Under the pieces are notes generated by a model. It was not told where the DNA came from and did not search any database. It saw nothing but the letters and a program-made list of their open reading frames with translations. From Alviniconcha marisindica (taxonomy: Eukaryota; Mollusca; Gastropoda; Provannidae), in assembly GCA_018857735.1 (NCBI GenBank), contig JABMCL010002628.1, forward strand, positions 316,001 to 380,000: DNA of 64,000 nt, read 5' to 3'. Below are positions 1 through 11,734 of the stretch, piece after piece; within the stretch, counting starts at the first letter, position 1, and each line of letters begins with the position of its first letter. Both the position numbers and the translations under genes were made by a program.

Positions 1-214
1 CTGCTGCACTCCTGGCATGTCAGTGACTTACTCTACATAATCATAAAATGTAAAAAGGAAGCAAACACTTGGGACAAGACACATACAAATGGACAATAAT
101 GGTGTGTGTGTGTGTATCTGTGTGTGTGTGTGTGCATGCGTGCATGTGTGTGCGTATGTAAGAGTGCATGTGTGTGTATACAAACATGCATGTGTGTGTA
201 TGCATGTGTGTGCA
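1..214. repeat. TG-rich microsatellite
   Basis: From about 99 to 214 the plus strand is an imperfect TG repeat broken by TATG, TGCATG and TGCG. The histidine/threonine- and cysteine/valine-rich frames here are read-through of the repeat. Nothing else is seen in the first 100 bases. Confidence 0.8.
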
Positions 215-974
215 TGGGTACAAATCGAAATCCCTACAGTACTGGTAGACATTAAAATTGGGATTTCTCCCAGTAGAAACTGAAATTGTGACCTCGGCCA
301 TCAGGATTTTAATGATGTGTGTGTATGCATGTGTGCATGCATGTGTGCGTATGGGTACAAATCGAAATCCCTACAGTACTGGTAGACATTAAAATTGGGA
401 TTTCTCCCAGTAGAAATTGAAATTGTGACCTCTGCCATCAGGATTTTAAATTATACCAGCCATGATCACAGTTTTGATCTATACCAGGAGAAATTGCAGT
501 CTGGATCAGCACTGAAATGGCGTCAAATTTTTATTGATAAAATTTAATATCTGACAAGAGCCAGAAAAGAAGAGTGAATGAAAACAAATGGTTTACTGAA
601 CTAGGTCATATGCCCATGTCAGATTTGCAGGTGGGGAGTCAAAGCAGTACAGGGTACACACAATTCATCTTTCCTTATACATTATTACATATTAAATTTC
701 ATCCAACGCACACACACCTGCTCTCTCTCTCTTTTCTCTTCTCTTGCACTAATTTAAGCTGGTCAGAATTTTTATTTGATCAGTTAAAATTAGACTCCAT
801 TTCAATGATAATCCTGATTGCAGTTTCTCCTGGAACAAATCAGAATTGTGATCTGTACTGGTATGATTTAAATTAAAATCTGACTGGCAAAGATCACAAT
901 TTTGATTTCTCCTGGGAGAAATTTCAATTTCTACCAGTAGAATCTGAAGTCCTACCAGATTCAGATTTGTACCC
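215..974. mobile_element. Foldback/MITE-like element with GGGTACAAATC ends
   Basis: The unit GGGTACAAATCGAAATCCCT with CAGTACTGGTAGACATT and TTTCTCCCAGTAGAAA occurs twice in direct orientation (about 215-312 and 353-448). The inverted counterpart closes at 974 with CCAGATTCAGATTTGTACCC. Between lie further degenerate inverted pieces (TTTCTCCTGG, CCAGTAGAA). This is the pattern of a short inverted-repeat element with a partial internal duplication. No clear target-site duplication was found. Confidence 0.5.
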
Positions 975-2205
975 TAACATATAATAGTTATGTGTGTGCT
1001 GATACCAGTGGCAGTGCTCGGCCAGCACACCAACGTTACCCGACTATGCTTCAAGTTGAGCTGAAACTGTATACTATACATACAACAGTTCATCAGCTGA
1101 CATAAACAGAACAAAAAACAAACAAGAAACCCATTGATTTCCTAAGATGAATAACAGCAGACAACAAACCAAGCAGGCAAAAGTAACAAAATCAATGCCT
1201 AAAAATAAAAACTGCCTTTGAAAGTTCAATACTCTTGTAAAACCCAGCTCTGATAGTGTTGCTCATTGTGAGACACTGCATTGTTGTCAAAGCAAAAATT
1301 GTAAAGGTTTCACTTTCAGAAGAACAAATGTCAGTGGGTAATGCCACCAAACTGATGTGACAACATATTAGTATGTAGTGTCATAATGATACCCAACCAT
1401 GATTCACAGAAGATTCATCAAGCACATTTTTTTTTTTATCCTACTTTTGAATTGGGTAGACATACCTGACTTATATGACCAGATTGTAAAAACTGGACAT
1501 CTTCTGCAAGTTGCAACTAACTCAATCAAGTTATTTTTGTCAAATACTGGCTGTGGGATTTAAAAGAAATAAAAAATAAAAATGTTTATCTCCTTAAACG
1601 TGAAATACTCTAAAAACATGAGAACAATTTAAACAATGTCTGCCTCTTGAAACTGTGCATACTGAAACAGTGATAGATTTCTAATTTACCCTTGGCTTGG
1701 CAAAATTATTTACCAGGCTTGTATTACATACAGAGTAATACAATTAGGAAAGTTAACCTGACCTGAACTTTCTGCACAGGATTAATGAAGAATAAAACAA
1801 AGTAAAACAAACAACAAAACAAATATCCAAGCAACTGGAAAATCTGGATTTTTTTGAATATCAAGTGCATTTAAAATAAATAAAAAATTAATGTCGCTCT
1901 ATGAAATTAAAAGGCTGCCCTTTCAGACACTGTTACATGCCTGTTGGGCATGCTGCAACCTCACAGACACTTGTATAAAAATAAAAATAAAGAAAAAATA
2001 AACGCTGCTCAATGAATAAATCATGCAGTGGCAACAAAACATGTTTCCAACCCTCAATTTTACTGGCCATGTCTCATACTTTCTGGTCTTGGGGTGTGTT
2101 TTGCTGTTGTTATGTTTTCTTTGCCTGGTGGTGGTGTTGTTTTGGCTGAATTTCAGCCACCCTTCTAAGTCACATTTTGGTGGTAGTAAAAAGATGGCAA
2201 AGAGA
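975..2205. other. AT-rich intergenic sequence, nothing recognised
   Basis: No open frame with a recognisable domain, no RNA gene and no clear repeat was seen on either strand. It ends in a (CA)n tract at 2206-2256. Confidence 0.4.
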
Positions 2206-2257
<52 letters not shown>

Positions 2258-2909
2258 TTTATACATCACCCCTCCCAGTCCCATCAACTACAAATTTTCC
2301 TCAGGCAATTCACATGCTCATTTGATGTGGCACTGCAATTTTTCCATTTAACTGAGTCCAACATGAACAAAGGTTGCAAACACTTCTGAGAGCTCAGTGT
2401 ATTATATACAGAAAATTATGCAGTTTCTGGAACCCAGTGCTTACAACTAAACAAGACACTGATGCTGGTCAGATTGGCAGCAACTTTTGAAAACAACATC
2501 ATGCACTTGCTTAATTCAACATCTGTCTGGCGCATCTATTGCAGAATTCTGTGCATGTGTGAAAAATGACAGCGTCAGCATCTGTGCATCTGGGGACCAC
2601 AGACCTAACATGCAAAATCAATGTGGGGAACCTTCAAGACGAGAACGCCAGACTGTCTGCATGCACACCCGTCATGGTAAAATATGACTCATTTAGTCAC
2701 TGACTGCTGTTATATATACTTTTGTTTTAACATGATTAAAAATGCTGAACCCACGTTCACATGGAGCACTGCGGACAGGTGCTACTGAGGTGGATGTTTG
2801 TGACTGTGAGGATAGGGAATGATAGAAACTCTTTGGTTCTAGGTGATCACAAGTCTGCAGACTTTTTTCTTTTCTTCTCTCTCTCCCCCCCCCCCCCCCC
2901 CCCCCCCCC
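2206..2909. repeat. (CA)n tract and poly-C run with unrecognised sequence between
   Basis: A near-perfect (CA)n of about 50 bases lies at 2206-2256 and a C run of about 25 bases at 2884-2909. The sequence between has short frames only and no recognised feature. Confidence 0.6.
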
Positions 2910-3028
2910 AATCACTGAAACTACTAGTGAAATTACTGGTATGTACACTGGCACACTGTCACACTCACATTCATGAGTTTTTGAAGCAGAAGTCTGAAAG
3001 ATGCCTTACAAGGTTGGCTATACAGAGC

Positions 3029-3102
3029 TACATGCTACTACCATGGTATGGCTACATGCTACTACCATGGTATGGCTACATGCTACTACCATGGTATGGC
3101 TG
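3029..3102. repeat. 24-bp minisatellite, three copies
   Basis: The unit ctacatgctactaccatgg plus tatgg is repeated three times with almost no change, which points to recent expansion. Confidence 0.8.
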
Positions 3103-3569
3103 TAGCACTAGCAGCATATGTTCAGTGGGTAGCTGTGCCTCAGCTGTACTGCAGCTGTACAAGTGTAGTTTTCTAGTTCTCTTTCAAGAGGTCTGCATGC
3201 AAATTTTGTTGATTCTCTGATCTGGACGAGAACTATTTGACAAAGGATTAGCATTAATGATTGAATGATGTACATTGATCAGTGCACACTTTTCTGAAAG
3301 TTTAATTAGAAATAGAAAACAAAATGTATCATAGCATATTCATGATATTATCATTTTAAATGGCCGAAACACATACACACACACACACACACACAAATGC
3401 ACATTAATCATATTTAATAAAAATATTTATAAAGCACTAAATCTTGTGAACAGAGACTATTCTAAGCATACACACAGACACACGCACGCATACACACACA
3501 CATGTAATGATGTATACATACACACACAGAGGAATATACAGACTATATAAATTATAAAACTTAATTCAC

Positions 3570-4190
3570 ACATAACTTAAATGGACAACAAACAGAGACT
3601 TGATGCAGAGAAAGACAAGCACCACAGCATGGAATAGAAAACATACAGGTCTATTGTTTTGAAAAAAGAAATGTCCTGGGGTTTGATCTGAAAGAGTCCA
3701 GAGAGGGCTTGTGCTGGAGAGAAAGGGGAAGGTCATTCCATGTAGAGGGGCAGAAGACAGAAAAGGCATGAGAACCAATCTGATGGAGAGAAAGGGGAAG
3801 ATCATTCCATGTAGAGGGGCTGAAGACAGAAAAAGGCATGGGAACCAATCTGATGGAGAGAAAGGGGAAGATCATTCCATGTAGAGGGGCTGAAGACAGA
3901 AAAGGCATGAGAACCAATCTGATGGAGAGAAAGGGGAAGATCATTCCATGTAGAGGGGCTGAAGACAGAAAAGGCATGAGAACCAATCTGATGGAGAGAA
4001 AGGGGAAGATCATTCCATGTAGAGGGGCTGAAGACAGAAAAGGCATGGGAACCAATCTGTCAGAGGGAAAGGGGAAGGTCATTCAATGTACCGATGTAGA
4101 GGGGCTGAAGACAGAAAAGGCACAGGAACCAATATGTCAGAGAGAAAGGGGAAGGTCATTCCACGTAGAGGCGCAGAAGACAGAACAGAC
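3570..4190 (-). mobile_element. Non-LTR retrotransposon RT tail expanded into a 69-bp minisatellite
   Basis: On the minus strand the sequence reads FSVFCPSTWNDLPLSLHQ, then SLDSFRSNPRTFLFSKQ. This is the signature of the last residues of many metazoan LINE reverse transcriptases (the G-P-x-x-WN-x-LP segment followed by SFKS-LKTFLF). A 69-base unit (23 codons) around PSTWNDLPLSLHQIGSHA is repeated about seven times between roughly 3717 and 4180, keeping both strands open. The 5' part of the element is absent. Confidence 0.65.
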
Positions 4191-4199
4191 ATAGGAATC

Positions 4200-5145
4200 A
4201 ACAGTGGAAAGTCTGGTATACTATGAGGAATCTAAAGGCTGAGACTGATAGTATCAGAAGCAGAGCAGAGAGTACAAGACGGTGTGTAAAGTTGAAGACA
4301 GTCACAAAGATAAGATGGAGCAATGTCCATAACACATTTATACTTATAGCACTTAGCAGAGAGTGTTTATTTTGTCCTGATTTCTTGGTGGGATTGGGAG
4401 CCAGTGGAGAGATTGAAACAGCAGATTGGAGCTAAACTGTATGTTTTTGTAAGCTTATATATAAAAAGTTGTAAGCCTGCACTGCCCAGAAGGAAAAAAC
4501 AAAACAAAACAAAACCAGACATTTCACCACTTTTTATGTTTTATGTAATCATGATCATGTCCTGTTGATTTGTAAAATGTCCTGTTTATTTACTTCATGG
4601 TAGGACATGTATCTATGTCGCAAGCTTTTGAATTTTGAGATAAAACTCTGCCATAAAGCAAATTTACAAAACTAGCAAATATTATTTGTTTATTCTTTCA
4701 CTTTATTTACTAATTTAGTCATATCATCGTCATCTTATAATCCTGTCGTGACACTGACAGTGACACTGTGGCAGCTTTTTAGAAAAACATAACTTTGCAC
4801 TAACTTGTTAATATTAAGCTGCTATTGAACTTGAAGACATGACATGCACTGCAAACACTGATAGTCATTCTGAATCTGATATGTTGGCATCAAATGACTA
4901 AAAAAAATCCTAAAAAAATCTTTCTTTCTTTACTACAACACTTTCAGCAGACAACTTGCTAAACTGAAAGACTGCTGCATTTCGTTTGGGGGTAGGAGGC
5001 GAATGGGTTCGCAAATGATTAAGGGGGCAGCTTGGGAGTGGGGTTGGAGGGGGAAACAGAGAGAAATAATGTACTAACCGTGAGATCACAAAACTGTGAC
5101 ACGCCTAGTCTATTAATAATTAAAGTATTATTACTAGTACTACTG
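4200..5145. other. Intergenic sequence, nothing recognised
   Basis: AT-rich sequence with short A tracts and a G-rich patch near 5000-5060. No gene or repeat family was identified. Confidence 0.35.
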
Positions 5146-5759
5146 CTACTGTACTAGAGTACTTGTCTCGTTATAAACATTGCAATAAATCGCATGATAA
5201 TGATGATTATATGGCCTGAACATCACACACAGACACATAATCACTGTGATCACTAAACGCTGAACCCGATTCCTGCAAGTAGACTGAAACATCGACGCCC
5301 CTGCACATTTTGCAGAATCTGCCACTTGACTTGTTATGGAGTGTTCTGGCAATGCGGCCAATGTATGGAGTGTTCTATGGGCAATGTGTTCAATTTTGCT
5401 ACCGAGAACTGCTTAAATGCAGTCAAATTCTTTCGCGAGTAAACTTTGGGCAAATACGACTTCTGTCCATGCTGCAATATGCTAAACAGTGGAGACGTTT
5501 GTCGACAGCACACAATACGCACCTGTTGTTTCACATTTTTCTTAGAGGTTGACGGTCTTTGAGCGGAACAGCGTAGTTCTTGTCGATCACCGCACCCTGC
5601 TGACAACACAGTTTGAGAATTGTACACTTTACGGACTCTTTGATACAAGCGCGGACGCTGCACAACAAAACAAACCGATTTTATTAGAAGAATTATATCC
5701 GAGTTTATTTACAAAGATTTACGTTGATTGCAGATTAAAACAGAAGCCATGAAATATTC
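5146..5759. other. Upstream flank of LAMTOR5, no recognisable gene
   Basis: This stretch has several open frames of 70-109 codons on both strands, none with a recognisable domain. A short phrase, tggagtgttctggcaatgcg, recurs in altered form around 5338-5390. It is most likely non-coding promoter flank. A divergent gene's first exon cannot be excluded. Confidence 0.35.
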
Positions 5760-5945
5760 TAGGATTACACATTCAACAGCGTAGCACCACCTGGCCGATA
5801 GCTTACCAAGACTAGCACTTCGGTCCTGGTGGTTTACAAAACATCCGGTAATGTGACTTCCGCCACACAGAAGGAGAGTGATAAGTTCGCGTGATTATTA
5901 TAAGCATTGTTTCCCAGCCACTGTCCGACAGTTTCATCAACCATT
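5760..5945 (+). promoter_or_regulatory. Promoter-proximal region and 5' UTR of LAMTOR5
   Basis: The sequence just before the LAMTOR5 start is richer in CpG than its surroundings and holds GACTTCCG at 5855-5862, the complement of an ETS-type GGAA core. No TATA box is evident. The transcription start was not determined; assignment rests on position and base composition. Confidence 0.4.
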
Positions 5946-6546
5946 ATGGAAGGAAGCAAAATGGAAAAAGCTCTCGAGAAACATTTGGAAGAAACGTAAC
6001 TCTCTCTCTTCTTCTTCTTCTTACTCCTAAACAGTCCTATACTCCCACAGTCGTCATTTTATTTTGCAAATTAATGGTTAAAATGCGATAACTGTGTTTC
6101 TGCAGTCCCATTCCACTGGCCGTTAGGCCTTCTCTTGTCGAAAGGTGGACATGGGATCTAGAACTGCAGCACTGACCTTTTAACGGAAGAAAGAAAAGAA
6201 AAAAACGAAAAAAACTTTAAAAAGTATAATCAATTTCTGTGAACTACCCATCAAGTGATCAACTGTCAACAATAACAAACAATAGATCAGTAACCCTTTT
6301 TGTACAATGCTGCTGTGCGTCATCAAAATTTCACGCCACAGAGTAAACACTATAGAAAGGAAAATAATCGTGACAGATATATATATATGAAACTGAAAGC
6401 CGTTTATAATATATGCTGATTCAGCCTTTTGCAAGCTAGATGATGTAAATTATGAGACAATGAGTAATGTATTTGCACAGGATTTTGCATTAAAGTTTGT
6501 TTTGCAGCTGTAAACTAGCAGTATGCAGACCTGCAGCTCTCATGTG

Positions 6547-6594
<48 letters not shown>

Positions 6595-7625
6595 GATCTA
6601 TCAGTAAATATATATATGCAGCAAAGACAAGAGAATTTTGCAAACAGGCAGACATCACACTTTAAAACCAGATCACCTTATATCTGAGTGACATCTGTAC
6701 CCACTAACCCAGTGTCATCTTCTTTTCTTTTTTTCTTACCAGGCTGAATGCACCGTACAACTACAAGCATTCATCCAGAAACATGATAACAGTGACATTT
6801 AATGGTTATATAATCATTGAACAGAAAATGAATGTGCACATAAACAAACCAAATTATTACAGTGTATTAATACAGAATATTATGATGTGATATGCTTGAT
6901 TAGTTTCAAATAGATTATTCTCAATATTGATAGATTTGCTGTTTACTTCTTTCACAACTGTTTACTTTCAGGTGCAGGGTGCCAGGAGTCACTGGAGCAA
7001 TGTGTGTTGACCAGCATGGTCTGACACTGGCAGGTGTGATGATTTTTTTCTTCATTTGTGATCTTCTCTGATCATGCAGACAAAGCATCATTTTGCTTAA
7101 TAATAAATGTTATGTATGTGGTATTTTGAATTATTTCTAGGTCAACCAAAACTTGAGAAAGTGATCTGCTCTGATCATGCAGACAAAGCATTATTTTGCT
7201 TAATAATAAATGTGGTATTTTGAGTTATTTCTAGGTCAACAGAAACTTGAGAAAGTGTAGCCATGAACTGAGTGATTGCAGGACAGCTCAGTTGTTAGAG
7301 TATCAGACTGAATGGCCAGTTCTTGACTGCAATTTTGATTGTACTTTTGCCAGTCCGAGGCCAGGTGTCCAAGTTTGCCTCTGGACCAATTGCAGCGTTG
7401 TCTCAGCAGGCATCGACTCTCAACCCCCAGTCATACTCCAGCCCTGTCATTGTTGTGGAATCACATAATGGGTGAGTGTTTCCAGAGAGCTCTCTTTCCT
7501 TCTCACTCTTTCTTGGGATGTCTCTTGAGCTCTTGAGGTCTCACTCAGTCACTGTAGCTCTCCTGGACAGTTTCTTTTTCTCTATGTGTGTGTGTAGTCT
7601 AAACTTTCAGTCTTCCATGCCTTTC

Positions 7626-7659
<34 letters not shown>

Positions 7660-9634
7660 TATGACAGTGTTAATTAAACATGAATTATCTGTGAATTGGC
7701 ATGTCTTCAAAGTGCAGATTGAATTATAAATGTCTTGTCATAATAATTAGTTATTATTCAGTTGGACATGTGCATCAGGTGTACGTACAATGAAGTCTTC
7801 TGTTTGTAACTGACCACCCACAGGACCCATGTGATCTTACGGAGATTGATGGAAAATTTCATGAGCAGTTCATTCCTCAGCAATTGTTTCAGCACAGATG
7901 CTACTGAGGTCATGATGTCTGCCGTATAACATCTGTTTCTGTCAGTTCCTTTTTCAAATATTTTTTCGGAATCTTGTACCAGTAAATCAGATGCTATGGT
8001 CAGCGAAACCAGCATATTAATTATATGTATAATTATAATATTATGCTTTTTGTTTACCATACGTGGCGATATTGAAGGGAGCAATCCTTAAAAAATTAGT
8101 GTTTAAAGTTTATGTATCAAAGACATACATTTTGTTTTACATTTGTGTAGGGACTGATTTTGTAGATTTGACTTCAGAAAGGGTATACATGTGAGAAGAG
8201 TTTTGAAATGTGCATTTACTTATGACAGATTTTTATTGTCCTGAGGTGACCCTGTAGTATAATTTAAAAGAGTATAACTATAAGGCGCTTACACCTAACA
8301 TGAGCCCTGTGGGGTTGGTAGGACGTTAAAAGCCAGCTGCTCCCAGTACAGTCAGCTCCACAGTGTTTGTAGTCTGAGGACCTGAAACGAATGCACACTG
8401 CTTTTTATTACCTACACGGTGTGTGCAGTAGTGCGTGGAAGTTTATGTTCTTGGGGTTTGTGTGACCTCATAAATAAAATATTTAGCGAGGTTATTTGGT
8501 GGCTGTTGTGTGTGTGTGTGTAAGTATGCCTGTGTGTGCGCACACTTGTGCATACCTGCATGTGTGACTGAGTGTGTGTATGTGTGTGTGTGCACAGGTT
8601 GTGTGTGTGTGTGTGTGTGCATGAGAGTGTGTGTGATGTGTTACGTTTTTGAAGCTGTGCATGAGACACAATTTGCATTTGTCACATCTGACAAGAAATA
8701 AATAAAGTTTAAAGCTCAAGGCATAAGTGTATTTTTGAAAGAACATTTGGTTTAAAGAGGAATATTGCTTATGCTATGCATTTGCAATTTTTGACAGGAC
8801 TATGCACCTGCTGTCACAAAAATAACAAGGAGCCAGGTGACAGGTGTCTTTCATTACTGACTGAAATCAATGATAATGTAGTTGATTGATAGGTCAAGAT
8901 GGCATGTTCATTACTGACTGAAATCAATAATAATTTGGTTGATTAATAAAATGGTAGGTCAAGGTGGCATGCCACTATTTATGTTGCCCAGGTGCTGTGT
9001 AATTACAACTAAAGAGCAATGTGTTATGCCTCAAATAATGTAGAGAAACACTCTTTTTTCTAAATCATGGGTTTTGTACGTTTCTAATTTTCAATTGTGA
9101 GGTGGATAAGGATGGCTCTGTTGATGGAAACCAGTTCAGATCGTCAGGTGCATAGTTTTGGATAGACAAATGCATGATGTATATATATATATATATATAT
9201 TCATGCATCTTTTGGTAAGAGTATTTTTGGTTATTGTTATAGCCTGAAAAGTATATCGTTGTCCGTTGACTTAATTTCATCAGTTTTTGCTACAGTCTTT
9301 GTGTGTGTGTGTGCATATAATGCCTTACGTAATTTTTTTTAGTAGGACTGTCCTTTATCAGGGCGTTGATGAGCGCATGATCAATGTACATTATTATTAT
9401 TATTATGTATCATTGTCAATTCAGTAAAACGGGTAGTGAGCTAGCGCTTAAATTTGCCACCAGTTTGACGTGATTGTTTCACACCAAACATGTACTAAAG
9501 TTAGGCCTCTTTTGTCCAGAGTGGCAAAGAAGTTCAAGCTAATGGCTATTGATCTTGTTTTTCCACCTGGTCATTTCAGGAAAATGCTCATAAAGCAGGA
9601 GGAGGACTTCACAACTGCAGTCTTCAAGTCGTAA
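5946..9634 (+). CDS. LAMTOR5: Ragulator complex protein LAMTOR5, complete 4-exon gene
   Basis: Coding exons are 5946-5995, 6972-7033, 7354-7471 and 9580-9634. All junctions are GT-AG and the phases (2, 1, 2) agree, giving 94 residues against 91 in human. The N-terminus MEGSKMEKALEKHLEET matches the family's amphipathic first helix. Exon 2 reads VPGVTGAMCVDQHGLTLA and exon 3 carries VRGQVSKFASGPIAALSQQA, then PVIVVESHNG. Exon 4 ends KMLIKQEEDFTTAVFKS and stop. These are the strands and helix of the roadblock/LC7 fold. Known role: LAMTOR5 is part of the pentameric Ragulator, which anchors Rag GTPases on the lysosome for amino-acid activation of mTORC1. The start is the first ATG after a CpG-containing leader; a second in-frame Met lies at codon 6. 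Introns hold tandem duplications and microsatellites but no disruption. The gene converges on the minus-strand lectin gene. Confidence 0.93.
6553..6588. repeat. (TA)n microsatellite in LAMTOR5 intron 1
   Basis: About 36 bases of uninterrupted TA. The rest of intron 1 (5996-6971) is AT-rich without other recognised features. Confidence 0.8.
7062..7257. repeat. Two-copy tandem duplication in LAMTOR5 intron 2
   Basis: A unit of about 95 bases starting tctgatcatgcagacaaagc and ending aacttgagaaagtg is present twice in a row. The first copy has a short extra tatgtatg. Confidence 0.8.
8505..8990. repeat. TG tract and a two-copy repeat in LAMTOR5 intron 3
   Basis: An imperfect TG tract runs 8505-8640. 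At about 8850-8985 a unit with ttcattactgactgaaatca and taggtcaagatggcatg is repeated twice. No gene lies in this intron. Confidence 0.65.
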
Positions 9635-9889
9635 CCAGCCATGTCTCTACTGGATGCATACATTTGAATGAGTGATTTGTTTATTTAGTCAGTGTGATTG
9701 GCTACTTTTTGTGTGCCTGTGATTGTGTGCTTATAATGAGTCATGTTTTGGTTAGTGCATCAGACATAAAAATCTGACATCATTTAAATTGAATGGTCTG
9801 AACCCTTCTAAAACACCTTTGCTTGCAAGGTAGCTCAGGATTTTGCAGGTGTTGAAGATTCCCATGCCTGTTGTATACTGTGTATTCTA

Positions 9890-9890
9890 G

Positions 9891-9940
<50 letters not shown>

Positions 9941-10197
9941 ACTTGATGTGTGCTTATGAAGGCATACATGCATTTTAATGATTGTTGGTGGATGGCTGTT
10001 CATGAATATTTGTGCATGGATGTACTATGAAAGTTGCGTGAGCAAAAAAAGGTTTTGTGAAAAAAAGAGTTTGTGATAACATGCATTATATATAATAGTA
10101 AACTTTGTGTGGTGGGGGGGGGGGGGGGGGGGACAGAGAAATGGTGGTACAGTTGTGTACTGTGAAATTTCAGTGAATGGATTTACAGAATGAACTA

Positions 10198-10232
<35 letters not shown>
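9890..10232. repeat. (TG)n tracts and poly-G run
   Basis: TG tracts at 9892-9938 and 10200-10230 and a G run at about 10112-10132 lie in the putative 3' UTR of LAMTOR5. Confidence 0.7.
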
Positions 10233-10233
<1 letters not shown>

Positions 10234-10267
10234 TGAGTGAGTGAGAGAGACACAGGTTTCGCTTCAA

Positions 10268-10582
10268 CTGATAATTTCTGGCATTTTACCAGTTAAGATC
10301 ATCATGTACCAGGAAAGACATTTGCAACTGATCAGACATACTGGCTGTTATTTTGTTTGACCGGTTCTCAACAACAAAAATTAAAGGAAAAGAGCATGCA
10401 GAACAGAAAGAGAGTTTATGTGGCACGTTGTGTGTGCGTGTGTTCCATGCGGGGAAGGGAGCAGGGCGTTTGCTAGTAGAGCTGTAGCAGTAGTATGGAC
10501 AGCCATGCTTCTTACTGGTTACAGTGATTATCTGAGTGGTTTCCATCAACCACTTTCACTGCATTATAGATGTCACACCAGT
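10268..10582 (+). repeat. Dispersed repeat family D, copy 1
   Basis: Shares with 33596-33905 the phrases ggcattttaccag/ggtattttaccat, ctgttattttgtttgacc, gtttgctag, agtagtctggac-like text and gattatctga..ggtttccatca. A third copy is inverted at 42520-42835. About 315 bases, non-coding; the class is unknown. Confidence 0.65.
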
Positions 10583-10913
10583 CTGGAAAATGGCTAGTGT
10601 GAACAGAGAGAGACAGACAGGTGGTTGTGTACTGTGAAATTTCAGTGAATGGATTGGACATTGCTGAAGTGACTTAGAGGTTTCCTCGGCCAAACACTCA
10701 TCAGCTGGTGTTCTGCGCAATAGGGATGGGATCCCATATTCAAAGCAGGCTCAGCGCTGTACTTTTTCTTCTGGTCTGGTGGTGAGCAAACCAAATTGAA
10801 CGTATCACAACAGCTGGATGGATAAAAAAGCACAATGGACCGATGTCCTCTGGCCACCTGCATAAGAGATCCCCGGGAAACTTCATGAGTTTTGCTTCTT
10901 CTTCATCCAAGAA

Positions 10914-10919
10914 AATAAA
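10914..10919 (+). terminator. Candidate poly(A) signal of LAMTOR5
   Basis: An AATAAA hexamer lies about 1.3 kb after the LAMTOR5 stop. If used, the 3' UTR would include the dispersed repeat at 10268-10582. Within 90 bases is an AATAAA on the other strand for the convergent lectin gene, so the two transcripts would meet tail to tail. Confidence 0.35.
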
Positions 10920-11000
10920 GATTCAGTTTGCTTTCCTCACCAGACCAGAATAAACACACACACACACATACGCACATGCGCACACACACATTTGTTGGAT

Positions 11001-11006
11001 TTTATT
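11001..11006 (-). terminator. Candidate poly(A) signal of the PAN/lectin gene
   Basis: TTTATT on the plus strand is AATAAA on the minus strand, about 730 bases after the lectin stop codon. The implied 3' UTR would contain the three-copy repeat at 11320-11734. Confidence 0.35.
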
Positions 11007-11319
11007 TGTCTATAAAAAAACAGTTGTGTGTCGGCCAGAGTTAAAATGTGTAAAATTACTTCTTTAACGTCACTGTGAAGAGATCATTACACAATACAAG
11101 ACAGACAAAATAGGCACATACTGAGAAGACACCCCTTTTCATTCTGTTGTCAGAAGGGGCTGTGCTTGCATAGGCTCCATGTATTACCATTTTGTTAGAG
11201 ACTGAACAGAACTGTTAGTGCCATAAACTCACACTAGGTCAGAACTTGAAAACAGAATGTTGGTGCCCAAGTGGCAGAGGAGTTGAAAACTGTCGCACAC
11301 ACAATTCATCTCACAGACA

Positions 11320-11734
11320 GCTGGTATAGGCTACTGCTTCAACCATAGTCATGGAAAGAAGAATGCATAAGAAGAACAACAATTCCAACAAACATGAACC
11401 AGATTTATCACAATACTCACACTGAATCACCTTTTTTTCAGCAGGGCAAAATTTTCTGTTTGGTATAGGTTACTGCCTTAATCCATAGAAGAGGAATGCA
11501 GAAGAACAACACTTTCAACAAACATCAGCCAAATTCATCACATAATTCGCACTGAATTCACCTTTCTTTCAGCAGGGGAAAGTTTTCTATTTGATTTGAT
11601 ATAGGCCACTGCCTTAATCCTTAGAAGAGGAATGCAGAAGAAGAACAACAATTTCAGCAAACGTCAGCCAAATTCATTGCAGAATTTACACTGAATTCGC
11701 CTTTCTTTCAGCAGGGGGAAATTTTCTGCTCAGT
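11320..11734. repeat. Three-copy tandem repeat of about 125 bp in the lectin 3' UTR
   Basis: A unit containing tataggttactgcc, then aatgcagaagaacaac, cagccaaattcat and ctttctttcagcagg occurs three times (about 11320-11460, 11461-11590 and 11590-11734). The last copy abuts the lectin stop codon. The copies differ by scattered substitutions and small gaps. Confidence 0.7.

Noticed and set aside
3651..4194. A 143-codon minus-strand and a 118-codon plus-strand frame as a repeat protein gene
   Set aside because: The 69-bp period keeps frames open by chance. The minus-strand text is an RT-tail motif, not a gene with start, domains or splice sites.
7265..7330. A tRNA-like piece (cagctcagttgttagagtat) in LAMTOR5 intron 2
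   Set aside because: Only an A-box-like part is seen, with no B box; too short to call a SINE.
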